A model generated the notes under the pieces. The model saw only the letters and a program-made list of their open reading frames with translations, searched no databases and had not been told where the DNA came from. 64,000 nt of DNA from Aquilaria yunnanensis (Eukaryota; Streptophyta; Magnoliopsida; Malvales; Thymelaeaceae): contig CM077597.1 of assembly GCA_039654915.1 (NCBI GenBank), positions 75,022,001 through 75,086,000 of the forward strand. Direction: 5' to 3'. The position numbers and the translations under genes are program-made. Shown one piece after another: positions 1 through 12,214 of the stretch (positions within the stretch are counted from its first letter, which is position 1; every line of letters starts with the position of its first letter).

Positions 1-92
1 GCAATTCTGTTGTGCTCATGAGCTAAGTTAAGTTAAGCAAGCATTATGGGCTAAAAGTTAAGGTGGCCACCTTAATTCCTATGCTAAGTGAG

Positions 93-1601
93 TGTTGTGA
101 GTTTTACAACCCTAATTCGCAAGCGCATGGGACGTGTGTAGATAGGGTGAATAAGATATCATTCCCATGAGGATTGATTTGCATTGTTTGCTAATTACCA
201 CTACCTTGAGACTCACTTTAGCTAAACAAGCAACAATTGATGATTTACTCACTATGAAAATTACTAAGTTTGCAACTCCACTTAAATTACTACTAAACAA
301 GAACAACAAACACAATGCAAATTAGGGGTTTTCTAATGAATTAACAAAACACACTTCCTATGGTTTTCACTATTTGACTTGGTTAGCTAGTAAATTAAGG
401 CTAATAGTTTGGTTTTTCTACTTGTTGGTGAAGTTAACTAATTGGGCCCTTACTCTCCCAAGTTAAAGGGTTACTCTCCCAAGCTTACGCTAGAATGGAC
501 TCCCATCCAAATTGTTAGTTCAAGAGGGGCATTACAAGTGCAATTTACCTTCACCTAGTGTCCTAGACAAGTCTCCTAACAAGCCCATGGCCACTACACT
601 CTTCTCCTAATTCCAATTCCTTTTAATCTTTTCCAAAAGTTTAAAAGAAATCTAAAGTGCAATTGACTAGGGCCCTTGATCAATCAACACAACAATAAAC
701 TCAAGGAGAAGAGTAAACAAGCAATGAAGGAAAACCAAAGTTAAATAGCCATTAATCCTACCAACATAACCAATTCAAGTAGCTACAACCATAGAAAGTG
801 TAGAGAAAACTACTCCATAATCAAACTAAACATAAACATGAAAATACATAAAAAAAACATCCATGTAAGAAGGAAAGAAGGAACCCAATAGACTCTAGAT
901 GCTTGATTCCTCAAGGCTCCTACAAGTCTTCAAGTCCTCCAAGCCTTCTCCAAGCAAGAATCCATAAATGCTCCCAAGGAAGATGAAGAAATGTAAGAAA
1001 TTGTGATGAAAAACCTAAGTCTAAGATGAGAAGATGAAAATGAAGAGTGAGTGTTCTCCTTGCTAGGTTCTAGGTTCTTCTACTCTTGAAGGTGTCCCTT
1101 TCACTCACCAAACCATTTGGATAGAAATCCTTGGCCAATAGCAAGCTTAAGTTCAAATTTGAGGTAGGGGATCACTTTCCCGGGTGACTAGTGCCTAGGC
1201 CTCAGGAGGGGGTGCTTGGGCGCCTAGGCTTCCAGGCTCGAGGGTACTCTGGCGCCTAGGCCCCAGGAGGGGGTGCTTGGGTGCCTAGGCCTCCAAGCTT
1301 GCAGGTGCCTGGGGCCTAGGCCTCCAGGGTGCGTTTTTTAGGCAGAGAACTTTTGTACTGTGGCACCTAGGCCTCGCTCCTGGGGCCTAGGCCTTACAGT
1401 TATAATTTCCGTTGACTTTTGCGTTCCCATTTTTTGTTCCGTTCGTCCCGGTGCCATTCCAATGCTATGGTCTGCTTCTTCAACCTACAAAATGAAGGAT
1501 CGAAGCAAGAATCGGCAAAAAATATTAAGTGGTAAGGTAAAAAATTGTGGTCAAAGTTGACAAAAAGTCAACATGTTTGACCACAAAATTAACATTTATC
1601 A
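93..1601. mobile_element. Solo LTR, 1509 bp, with 5-bp TSD
   Basis: The segment starts TGTTGTGAG and ends ATTTATCA, and is flanked by GTGAG at 88-92 and 1602-1606. The uninterrupted site is visible in the sister repeat near 7980, where one GTGAG joins the two flanks, so insertion is directly shown. No gag or pol lies inside, which makes it a solo LTR. The base composition and the CCTAGGC-rich core recall Athila-type gypsy LTRs, but family and orientation are not proven. Confidence 0.75.
1185..1335. repeat. Short tandem repeats rich in CCTAGGC inside the solo LTR
   Basis: About two to three diverged units of roughly 70 bp carry the words GCCTAGGC and CAGGAGGGGGTGCTTGGG. They form a GC-rich island within an otherwise AT-rich LTR. 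The palindromic CCTAGG core recurs at least six times. Confidence 0.55.
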
Positions 1602-3497
1602 GTGAGCTCTCCGAAAACATTATGGAAATGAAATAATTAACTAAAATATGAAGGATGCTTGCTGCCCTTATGTGAATAAGGTGTTAGGTGGTGTGTGTGT
1701 GTTTGTGTGCTTCTCTGTTTGGATGTGCATGCTAACCCCCGATTATGATATCATTGTTATATGCATGTATTTTCGTGTTTTCTTTGTCTTTGTGTTTTCT
1801 TTGTAGGAGTATAGGATTATTTTGCCATTACGTGCTCGGCATATGTTAGGCCTTAGAGGTCATCAGTTAGACATTGGATGCCACCGGAATCCTTATTGAG
1901 TTTTATAACTCACCCGCCCTACTCTACTTTTGTAGGAAAAGATTTGCTTGAAAGATCGAGCTAAGAGTATTGGATACTCTCTTCATTGTGCTAAGGTTTG
2001 CGTATTTGTGGTATTGCTCAAATATTTCAAACACTGTAAGTGTTCATAAGTGTCTTGTAATCAAGCTAATAAGTGTGGACTTTATGTGCAGGACTTTAAG
2101 TCTTAGAGTTGTGGGAACAAGGCCTATTAAGGTGAAAATTTTGCGTTCCATCGCATTGTGGATTTATGGCTTGCTTGATGAGTATGTATTTTAGTTGGTC
2201 TAACTTTAGTAACCAAAACATATGGACTTAGTAATTTCGGCCAACCTTAGATTTTGGGCTTGTAATTAGACTTAGGACATTTTTGGGATTTTTATTGCTT
2301 GGTGGACTTACCAAGGCCCATGCATGATTTATGATATGTATGTTTTTCATGAAACTTAAAGCATGTTGAAAATGGACCTAAATGCATGTATTGGCCCAAA
2401 TAAGAAACCGAACAAGATAAGTAAGTTGCATGTCAAATTCGGCCGTGCTTATGTTTAAGTAATAAAAGTCCACAAGCCTAAGTTTAATTTGGAAGCATGC
2501 AATGTTTGGCTATGTATGTGCACTTAAAGAAGAACATGCAAGTAAACTTGGAAAAGCTTAAAATTTGGATGCATGTGCTAAGGATTGGCTTCTAAAGAAA
2601 TTAAGTGCAAGTATGTAAATTAGCGGATGCATAAGTATTAAGTTGCATCTAGAAGAGTTAAGTGACTATGTGCACTAGTGATCAGCAAGACACATAAGCA
2701 TGCAAAGCATATGCATGATAAATAAGTTTTTCCAAACTTGAGATGGTGTTTTGGTTGCCATGCATGTACTTGGCTAAGCTTGGTAAAGACCATGTAATGA
2801 ACACATGAATTCCACATAGGTATTAGCTTGTTTCTCAGAGCACTTCAACTTAACTTTAAATAAAGAACTTAACGATCTAGTACTGTTAAGTATCCTAGGG
2901 TTTGTGCCCATAAGTTTTAATAAGTGATAATTGCCCATTCTGTGTGAGAAAATTTCCGCGTCGAGCCATGACTTACCCCTGGCCCATTCAGGCCCGATTA
3001 CTTAAAACATGCAGTGAAAGATTTTATTACACAGAAAGGGCATTTAATACTTATTAAGACTTATGGGCACGAACCCCAGAATACTTATCGGTACTAGCTC
3101 GTTAAGTTCTTTATTTAACGTTAAGTTGAGGTGCTATAAGAAATAAGCTAGTACCTATGTGGAATTCATGTGTTCATTTCATGGTCTTTACCAAGCTTAG
3201 CCAAGAACATGCATGGTAATCAAAACACCAACTCAAGTTTGGAAAAACTTATTTATCATGCATATGCTTTGCATGCTTATGTGTCTTGCTGATCACTAGT
3301 GCACATAGTCACTTAACTCCTCTAGATGCAACTTAATACTTATGCATCCATTAATTCACATAGTTGCGCTTAATTTCTTTATAAGCCAATCCTTAGCACA
3401 TGCATCCAAATTTCATGCTTCTCCAAGTTTACTTACATGTTCTTCTTTAAGTGCACATACATAGCCAAACATTACATGCTTCCAAATTAAACTTAGG

Positions 3498-3840
3498 GGG
3501 TAAAATCCATATGTAGTCCCCTAACTTTAAGGATCATCCTAATGTGGTCCCTTAACTCAAAAAGTGGCTCTTAAAGTCCCCTAACTCAACTTAAGTGTCC
3601 TATTTTGGTCCCTACCGACAGTTCAGGCGTTATTTCAGACAGAAATTGCCTACGTGGCACCTAAACTGCCACATGGCTTCCTATTTTATGGCAATAAGTG
3701 ATGAGACTGAAAGAATAATAAACCTTAGGTTAGATTTGACACAACAAATAATTTCAGGGACTTAAAAAGTTGATAACCCTAATTTCATTTTCTTCCCCAA
3801 CTCTCACCGCCTGCCGCCCGCCGTCCGCCGCGCACCGTTT
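3498..3840 (+). repeat. Left terminal inverted repeat of the Pack-MULE
   Basis: About 340 bp match the reverse complement of 4270-4610 with few differences, from GGGTAAAATCC at the outer edge to a GC-rich CACCGTTTT at the inner edge. Confidence 0.85.
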
Positions 3841-3876
3841 TTGCCCGCGATTTGCTCTCCTGCTGCAAACCCAACC

Positions 3877-4269
3877 TTAATTTCTCCATCTCACCACCTC
3901 CGCCATCTCCGGCCGTTTCTCCGAAACCCTTTCACAGCATCGGATCGCTATCTGCAGCAGCTTCAACATTCCGGGGGCGGCGCTCCTCTGCACTTATATC
4001 TCAACGTCGAAAATCTCCGCCGTCCATTCTTCTCTCACAGCCCTGTGGACCCAGCTCCCGAGATCGACGCCGTTCACGCCCGGCGGCGCAACGTACGACG
4101 AGACCTGACCCGTTAGCAGCTCTAGGAGTAGGATCCCGTAGCTCCAGACGTCCGATTTTCGAGAGAGCCGTTTGGCTGATTGGTACTCCGGCGACTTGTA
4201 GGCGACCATCCGTTGGACGGCGGCCGACAGGGCGACGAGAGTGTTGAGGGCGTAATCAGAGACAAGAAA
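3877..4269 (-). pseudogene. Captured receptor-like kinase fragment (kinase C-lobe)
   Basis: The minus strand reads in one frame through the late protein-kinase subdomains of an LRR receptor-like kinase. In order these are an activation-loop region with SDYAL, the MVAYKSPEY motif, RKSDVWSYGILLLELLTG of subdomain IX, a WVHRAVREEWTAEIFDVE segment, and a closing LLQIAIRCCE...EKRPEMAEVV (subdomain XI). One TAA at 3994-3996 interrupts the frame, and the natural-looking stop is at 3877-3879. The N-lobe, catalytic loop and extracellular part are absent. The pattern resembles pollen-receptor-like or LRR-III kinases, in which the DFG is replaced; family assignment is by eye. The fragment begins exactly at the inner edge of the right TIR, so it is transposon-captured sequence and not a kinase gene. 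Confidence 0.8.
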
Positions 4270-4610
4270 ACGGTGGGCAGCGGGCAGCGGGCGGCGGGCG
4301 GTGAGAGTTGGGGAAGAAAATGAAATTAGGGTTATCAACTTTTTAAGTCCCTGAAATTATTTGTTGTGTCAAATCTAACCTAAGGTTTATTATTCTTTCA
4401 GTCTCATCACTTATTGCCATAAAATAGGATGCCATGTGGCATTTTAGGTGCCACGTAGGCAATTTCCGTCTGAAATAACGCCTGAACTGACGGTAGGGAC
4501 CAAAATAGGACACTTAAGTTGAGTTAGGGGACTTTAAGAGCCACTTTTTGAGTTAAGGGACCACATTAGGATGATCCTTAAAGTTAGGGGACTACATATG
4601 GATTTTACCC
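4270..4610 (-). repeat. Right terminal inverted repeat of the Pack-MULE
   Basis: This is the inverted counterpart of 3498-3840. Its outer end is GGATTTTACCC, immediately followed by the second TAAACTTAGG target copy. Confidence 0.85.
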
Positions 4611-6872
4611 TAAACTTAGGCTTGTGGACTTTTATTACTTAAACATAAGCATGGCCAAATTTGACATACAACTTACTTATCTTGTCCAATTTCTTATTTG
4701 GGCCTATACACGCATTTAGGTCCATTTTCAACATGCTTCAAGTTTCATGAAAAACATATATCCCATAAATCATGCATGGGCTTGGTAAGTCCACCAAGCA
4801 ATAAAAATCCCAAAAAATGTGCAAAGTCCAATTACAAGCTCAAAATCCAAGTTTGGCCAAAATTAATTAAGTCCATAAATTTGGTCATTTAAAGTAAGAC
4901 CAACTAAAATACATGCTCATCAAGCAAGCCATAAATCCATAACGCCATAGAACACAAATTTTCCACCTTAATAGACCTTGTTCCCATAACTCTAAGACTT
5001 CAAGTCCTGCACATAAAGTCCACACTTATTAGCTTGATTACAAGCAACTTATAAACACTTAGAGTGTTTGAAATATTTGAGCAATACCATACACATACCC
5101 AAAACCTTAGGACAACAGAAAGAGTATCCAATACTCTTAGCTTGATCTCTCAAGTAAATCTTTTCCTACAAAAGTATAGTAGGGCGGGTGAGTTATAAAA
5201 CTTAATAAGGATTTCGGTGGCATCTAATGCCTAACTTATGGCCTCCAAGGCCTAACATATGCCGAGCATGTAATGACAAAATAATCCTATACTCCTACAA
5301 AGAAAACACAAAGACAAATAAAACACGAAGATACATGCATATAACAATAATATCATAATCGGGGGTTAGCATGCACATCCAAACAGAAAAGCACACAAAC
5401 ACACACACCATTTTACACCTTATTCACAGAAGGGTAGCAAGCATCCCTCATATTTTAGTTCATTATTTCATTTCCATAATGTTTTTGGAGAGCTCACTTA
5501 GCATAGGAGTTAAGATGGCCGCCTTAACTCATAGTCCATAATGCTTGCTTAACTTAACTTAGCTCATGAGCACAATAGAATTGTCAAAGCAATAACACAA
5601 CTTAAGCCCTCTTAGCACTCCTAAGATCATATGGTTACAATGACCATCACCTAGGGGCCTAAATACTCAAAGAGTATAGGAATCCTTACCCATGATATCG
5701 AAAGCTTTAGAAGCTTGTTCTCCTTCATTTTTCCTTGCTTGTTGACTCTAGAAATTGTTTTCTAGCACAGGAACCAAAATGGCTGAATTCATTAGTAAGC
5801 ATAACTTTGCTTTTCTTAACATAAAATACCAAGAACACTTGGTGATTAGCTCAAATAACACAAAATACCAAGAACACTTGGTGTTCACTTACAAAACCTC
5901 ATAAAGGAGGTAAGGTCAAATTTATGAGCTTGCTTTTCTTCAAGTTTCTTCTTGATTCCTTACTTCCAATGAACTTAGAAGCTCATGCATGCAAATAGCT
6001 CCTCGATTAGAGCTGAAAACCTCCAATAAATGGAGATGGCTGAAAGTTTCACCTTGGTTTTTCTTGAATTCTTCACTTGATTCTTGCTCTTTATGGTCTT
6101 AGAGCTTGAATGTACCAAGAACACTTGGTTTTTGTTTGAAGAAGGTTATGATCTTGCTATGGCCGAATGTTTAGAGGAAGAAGAGAGTTGGAAATGTGTT
6201 TGGAGAGGAAGAATGAGTGATGGCTGAAAATGGAGAGAGGAGGAGAGAGTTGAGAGTGTTTTGGCTTGTTGAAGTGAACTGAATGTGTTTGAATGAGTTG
6301 AAGGAGTGTTGGCCGGCCATACAAGTTCAAAATGGGTGGAAGTGCCTTAATGGAGTGCTTAATTAATTGCTAAGGGAGAGGCAAGTGTGAAGGACAAGGT
6401 GGAAGAGAAGTATGGGCAAGGCATGGGTGAATTGTTTAATGGTGAGTGGAGTATGGGTGGAATAGTTTTATAATGTGAGTGGCGAAATTTTTAATTGTGA
6501 GTGAAGGGTGAGTCGACAATTATTTTAATGAGGAAATGGGGGGATGGCCGGCCATGGCATTCTTGCCATGCAAATTAGGCTAATTCCCCCTTTAGTCCTC
6601 CGATCTTTTAATTTGGGCAATTGAGCCCAACTTACGACAATCCATTTGTTCAATTGAGTCCTTCACCTTTAAAATCCGCCATTTTCACCGCTAATTCTCT
6701 TAGCCTAATCCAAGCTTAATTTCAAGAATGTCCAACACTCATTTATGCCCAAGCCATACTTAATTCAATGTCCCCTCAAATTAATTAAGCTTAATTTCCA
6801 ATTTAGGAAAATTCTTTTCCACTTAATCCACTTAGCCCGGGACCTAATCACTTTGGATTGTTCGGGCATTAC

Positions 6873-9360
6873 TCAATTGAACAAAGGGATTGTTGTAAGT
6901 TGAGCTCAATTGCCCAAATTCAAATATCGGAGGACTAAAGGGGGAATTAGCCCAATTTGCATGGCAAGAATGCCATGGCCAGCCATCCCCCCATTTATCC
7001 ATTAAAATATTTGTCCACTCACCCTCCACTCACAATTAAAAATTCCTCCACTCACATTATAAAACTATTCCACCCATACTCCACTCACCATTAAACAATT
7101 CACCCATGCCTTGCCCATACTTCTCTTCCATCTTGTCTCTCACTTAGCAATTAATTAAGCACTCCACTAAAGCACTCCCACCCATTTTGAACTTGTATGG
7201 CCAGCCAACACTCCTCCCACTCATTTAAACACATTCACTTTATTTCAACAAGCCCAAACACTCTCAACTCTCTCCTCCTCTCTCCATTTTTGGCCATCAC
7301 TCATTCTTCCTCTCCAAACACATTTCCAACTTTCTTCTTCCTCTAAACATTTGGCCGTAGTAAGATCATAACCTTCCTCAAACAAAAACCAAGTGTTCTT
7401 GGTACATTTCAAGTTGTAAGACCATAAAGAGCAAAAATCAAGTGAAGAATTCAAGAAAAACCAAGGTGAAACTTTCGGCCATCTCCATTTCTTGGAGGTT
7501 TTGAGCTCTATTCAAAGAGCTCTTTGCATGCATGAGCTTCTAAGTTCATTGGAAGCAAGGAATCAAGAAAAAACTTGAAGAAAAGCAAGCTCATAAATTC
7601 AGCCTTTCCTTCTTTGTGAGGTTCTGTAAATGTACACCAAGTGTTCTTGGTATTTTATGTAAAGAAAAAAAAAGTTATGCTTACTAATAAATTTGGCCAT
7701 TTTGGTTCTTGTGTTAGAAAACAATTTCTAGAGTTAACAAGCAAGGAAAAACAAATAAGAACAAGCTTCTAAAGCTTTCAGTATCGTGGGTAAAGATTCC
7801 TATACTCTTTGAGTATTCGGGCCCCTAGGTGATGGTCATTGTAACCATATGATCTTAGGAGTGCTAAGAGGGCTTAAGTTGTGTTATTGCTTTGGCAATT
7901 CTGTTGTGCTCATGAGCTAAGTTAAGTTAAGCAAGCATTATGGGCTAGGAGTTAAGGCGTCCACCTTAATTCCTATGCTAAGTGAGCTCTCCGAAAACAT
8001 TATGGAAATGAAATAATGAACTAAAATATGAAGGATGCTTGTTTTCCTTCTGTGAATAAGGTGTTAAGTGGTGTGTGTGTGTTTGTGTGCTTCTCTATTT
8101 GGATGTGCACGCTAACCCCCGATTATAATATTATTGTTCTATGCATGTATCTTCGTATTTTCTTTGTCTTTGTGTTTTCTTTACAGGAGTATAGGATTAT
8201 TTTGCCATTACGTGCTCGGCATATGTGAGGCCTTGGAGGCCATAAGTTAGGCATTGGATGCCACCAAAATCCTTATTGAGTTTTATAACTCACCCGCCCT
8301 ACTCTACTTTTGTAGGAAAAGATTTGCTTGAAACATCGAGCTAAGAGTATTGGATACTCTTTCCGTTGTGCTAAGGTTTGCGTATATGTGGTATTGCTCA
8401 AATATTTCAAACACTGTAAGTGTTCATAAGTGTCTTGTAATCAAGCTAATAAGTCTTGACTTTATGTGCAGGACTTGAAGTCTTAGAGTTGTGGGAACAA
8501 GGTCTATTAAGGTGGAAAATTTGTGTTTCATGGCATTGTGGATTTATGGCTTGCTTGAGGAGCATGTATTTTAGTTGGTCTAACTTTAGTGACCAAAGCC
8601 TATGGACTTAGTAATTTCGGCCAAACTTGGATTTTGGGCTTGTAATTGGATTTTGGACATTTTTTGGATTTTTATTGCTTGGTGGACTTACCAAGGCCCA
8701 TGCATGATTTATGATATGTATGTTTTTCATGAAATTTGAAGCATGTTGAAAATGGACCTAAATGCGTGTATTTTCCCAAATAAGAAACCGGACAAGATAA
8801 GAAAGTTGCATGTCAAATTCGGCCATGCCTATGTTTAAGTAATAAAAGTCCACAAGCCTAAGTTTAGTTTGGAAGCATGCAATGTTTGGTTATGTATGTG
8901 CACTTAAAGAAGAACATGCAAGTAAACTTGGAAAAGCTTGAAATTTGGATGCATGTGCTAAGGATTGGCTTCTAAAGAAATAAAGTGCAAGTATATGAAT
9001 TAATGGATGCATAAGTATTAAATTGTATCTAGAGGAGTTAAGTGACTATGTGCACTAGTGATCACCAAGACACATAAGCATGCAAAGCATATGCATGATA
9101 AATAAGTTTTTCCAAACCTGAGTTGGTGTTTTGGTTGCCATGCATGTTCTTGGTTTAGCTTGGTAAAGACCATGAAATGAACACATGAATTCCACATAGG
9201 TACTAGCTTGTTTCTGAGAGCACCTCAACTTAACTTTAAATAAAGAACTTAACGACCTAGTACCGGTAAGTATCCTGGGGTTCGTGCCCATAAGTCTTAA
9301 TAAGTATTAAATTCCCCTTCTGTGCAAAAATCTTCCGCTGCATGTTTTAAGTAATTGGGC
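6873..9360 (+). mobile_element. LTR-like repeat family A, forward copy 2 (5'-truncated)
   Basis: It resumes the forward orientation at TCAATTGAACAAAGG, lacking roughly the first 220 bp of the family, and runs to CATGTTTTAAGTAAT near its 3' end. It provides the empty-site reference for the solo LTR at 93-1601. It contains two copies (7388-7403, 7636-7651) of the ACCAAG-N4-CTTGGT palindrome. No genes were recognised. Confidence 0.6.
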
Positions 9361-10109
9361 ACCACATGAAGTTATGGTATCAGTTTCTGACTAGCTGAAA
9401 CTTTTCTAAACGCCCTTGTCAAAGCTTCAACTTGACTTGCCAACATTGAATAGGCATCAAAACTCTAACCTATAGTTGCTCTACTTGGCTTAATCCTATA
9501 TGATGGTTGTTATTGGTAATTGTTCATTGCTATCTCCTCAATCAATTCCTATACTGCTTTAGGTGTCTTACTATTAAAAGTACCACCAACCATTGCTTCA
9601 ATCATTTGTTTAGAAACATAACTATGACCATTATAGAACATTGGCACTTGCATCCATGTATATAACCCATGATGCAAACACCTTCTTAATAAATCCTTGA
9701 ACCTTTCCCATGCTTTATATAATGTTTCTAAATCCATCTGGTTGAAAGCATAAATATCATTACGGAACTTCACGGTCTTAGCTGCAAGAAAATACTTCAA
9801 TAAGAACTTCTCTACAAGAGCATTTCAAGTGGCAATAAAACCTCCTGGAAGTGAAGTAAACCATTGTTTAGCTCTTCCTCTCAGTAAAAATGAGAATGGC
9901 CTTAATTGAATGCTATCCTTAATAGCTCAATTAATTCTGAAAGTATCACAAATCTCCAGAAAACTAGCAACGTGAGCATTAGGATCCTCATCCACTAAAC
10001 TATTGAATTGAACACAATTTGCCTTGATCTCAAAATTGTTGGCATTGACAGGAGGTCTAACAATACTTGATTCTATCGCTTCAAGAAAAGGCTTAGCATA
10101 TTCTGACAT
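9361..10109 (-). pseudogene. Athila-like Ty3/gypsy gag fragment
   Basis: Two minus-strand pieces in different frames match the retrotransposon gag (capsid) pattern of Athila-type elements. The upstream piece ends ...HVASFLEICDTFRIN (9927-10109). The downstream piece has RNDIYAFNQ, LYKAWERFKDLLRRCLHHGL and MFYNGHS (9549-9800). Frameshifts and stops separate them. The gag is cut off by family A sequence near 9360, and no pol follows. It lies downstream of a primer-binding site and LTR at 10420-11847, which fits a minus-strand element that lost everything after gag. Confidence 0.75.
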
Positions 10110-10419
10110 AGTTCACACTTGATTATAATCTTCCATGATTAAGTTCCTGATTTTCTCCTTGCTACTCATCTTCAAAATGTAACAGGTGTGACTCAGTACT
10201 CATTGCAGACAATAGTTTCCCCAAGGTCCTTTTGATTTCTAGATTTGCTTCAATAACTTCACCAGGTTAGCTACAAGTCATAAACCAAAATTCCTACAAG
10301 AAAAAAAGAAATAGATCAATAACCTAAAAATAATTAAAATTTCAAAGAAAAATACTACAATAAAATAAATGGCTTCATTAATAAAGATCAATCTTTTAGG
10401 TAGCAATCTCAACAAATGT

Positions 10420-10437
10420 TCTCTAGCAACGATGCCA
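10420..10437 (-). other. Primer-binding-site-like sequence of the Athila-like element
   Basis: On the minus strand TTTTTGGCATCGTTGCTAGA follows the LTR end after a short spacer. It is a decayed form of the TGGCGCCGTTGCC type PBS used by Athila-group gypsy elements. Confidence 0.6.
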
Positions 10438-10446
10438 AAAACTTGG

Positions 10447-11847
10447 TGTGTTCGTTGTTCGTACAAACCTTTCCCACTCTACTAAAAAATAATGTGGATG
10501 TGTCGAATCTCTCTATACGCATAAATATGTAAACTCACAAATAAGTGCACTTATCATCAAAGTATAGCAGTGACAAGTACCATGATCATTTTTCCAAAGA
10601 TCGGGGGTTATCTATCATACTTAACCTTTCTCTATTATGTAACCAACAATTAAAAAGTTGTTTAACTAACTACTATAAATTAACTAAACTTACTAATGTA
10701 GTAAAAATAAACTATTAACTATTACCTATTGGCCGACAGTGGAAAACAATTAAGACAATCAACAATAAAAATCCTTATACTAAAGATCGAATCTCCCTAA
10801 AAATCATTGTGTAGCTTTTATTTTGGTTTAACAGGATTTTTATTAACTTAGACTGTGGAGTACTACCTAAATTAGATTATCTCCCTATTATTTCTAGTAC
10901 ACTAATCACTATTCTTAAGTCACCGATATGGTGTCTAGACCTACCACACGTCTTAAGAATACATTATAAGTTCTAAGACCCACTATTAGGTTTCACTCTA
11001 GTCCGGAGGTATCATACCGCACCTATTACTCTTGGTTACGATTCTAACTCTTCTATCTAGCAATGATCCACAACAATTATATCAGATACTACCTGATGCA
11101 TATCCATCATCGCACACTAGGTTAATACACTAACTACTATTAATCAAAATATCAAAGAACATTGAATATATCGTAAAAAAAACATAATCATGTTAAACCA
11201 AAAATTAATCACAATCACAAAATCATCCTGAGGTTCATCTAATATAAGCATGAGTAAGAAAAGTTTAGCTCATAGTGCCATAAAATAAACACAATAGAAT
11301 TAAAAAAAACTAAGAAAATAATTATCTATCTCTGAATTACTTATCTTCCAAGAAATCTTCGATCTAGCATGCATTAAATGGTGTTGACCATCAAAACTGC
11401 CTCTGGAAACCGTCCTCCATGAAAACTCTCCTCTCTCTCGGTATTTTTCTTGTTTTGCCACACTACTCTCCCTTCTCATGAAATAACCTAAAAAACCCTA
11501 AAAAATAGCAAATATGGTTTGGTAAGCGGTTGTGTTAGAGATCATATAATGCCTCTAGAACTTATATTCTCGCCAAATGAAACATAGTTTGGAACATGGG
11601 CATGTAATAGGGCATGTAAGGCACTACATAGGTGTGTTGCAAGGCGCGTCTACTCCAAACTTTGCCCAGACTTGTACTTTACCTCTAAAACTTTGTAGAA
11701 ATCCTTCCTAACCTAAATGAAGCTGAAATATAATCTGAAAATGAAATATGAACTAATTAAGCACCAAATCCTAACAAAAACACATCAAAAGACAAGCAAA
11801 TACTGGGGAAAAATGTAAAGAAAACATGACTAAATATGAGCATATCA
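10447..11847 (-). mobile_element. 5' LTR of the Athila-like gypsy remnant
   Basis: The segment is 1401 bp with TG..CA ends. The minus-strand start TGATATGCTCATATTTAGTC is characteristic of Athila-group LTRs, and the 3' end (CGAACACA) adjoins the PBS-like sequence and the gag fragment. The partner LTR is not in the window, so no TSD can be checked. It lacks coding content. Confidence 0.7.
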
Positions 11848-12214
11848 TGTTGAAAGCTTCAGATTTCAATGAAGAGAATTATGTTGGGTGACGTCCTTAG
11901 TAGTGGTGAAGGGAGATGATTTTCTATGGTTCAATTGGAATTTGAGTTTTGGGTGATGCTTGCGGACTGTGGGGAAGTGAGGGGGACCAGTAGTGGGTTG
12001 GGTAGGGTGGATGATGACCGCGATTGAGCTGTAGTGGCATCTAAGCTGTTAGGCGACAAGCAGTGGTAGCAGCAAATAAACAAGAGAGAGACTAGCATTG
12101 GGAAAAAGAAAAAGAATCGGATGAACAAGGAAAGATACTGGTATTGGGATAGCATAATTTTTTTTTGTAAATCTAAGGCTTAGAATTAGTGTTTGGAAAA
12201 TTTTATGATCTAAA
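11848..12214. other. Unannotated spacer
   Basis: About 370 bp with short overlapping open frames only. I recognise no gene, repeat or RNA here. Confidence 0.5.

Larger units (their letters stand above)
1..2958 (+). mobile_element. LTR-like repeat family A, forward copy 1 (partial, interrupted)
   Basis: This is a non-coding repeat whose sequence recurs at 6873-9360 in the same orientation, and inverted at 2959-6872 and 17839-20551. The 17839-20551 copy has TG..CA ends and a 5-bp target duplication, so the family is best read as a 2.7-kb LTR. I define plus as the orientation that starts with TGTAATGCCCGG. The window opens inside this copy, so its 5' part is missing; its 3' end stops about 50 bp short at the junction with the inverted copy. 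Bases 93-1601 are a later insertion. No coding region was recognised. Confidence 0.6.
3498..4610. mobile_element. Pack-MULE (non-autonomous Mutator-like element)
   Basis: The element is 1113 bp. It is flanked by a perfect 10-bp duplication TAAACTTAGG at 3488-3497 and 4611-4620, and bounded by inverted repeats of about 340 bp that begin GGGTAAAATCC. Long TIRs plus a 9-11 bp TSD are the MULE hallmark. No transposase is present. The roughly 430-bp GC-rich core between the TIRs is a captured receptor-kinase fragment, which makes it a Pack-MULE. It sits inside the inverted family A repeat and is therefore younger than that copy. Confidence 0.88.
2959..6872 (-). mobile_element. LTR-like repeat family A, inverted near full-length copy
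   Basis: This matches the reverse orientation of the flanking copies and lines up end to end with the solo LTR at 17839-20551. It begins with the counterpart of GTCGTGCCC and ends with CGGGCATTAC. Removing the Pack-MULE (3488-4620 including one TSD) leaves about 2.8 kb, the family length. No 5-bp target duplication is seen at its borders (TTCCG on the left, TCAAT on the right). The forward-reverse-forward arrangement may therefore come from rearrangement and not from a simple insertion. Confidence 0.6.

Noticed and set aside
3841..4247. Plus-strand open frames (91 and 131 codons) in the Pack-MULE core
   Set aside because: They are shadows of the minus-strand kinase fragment in GC-rich sequence.
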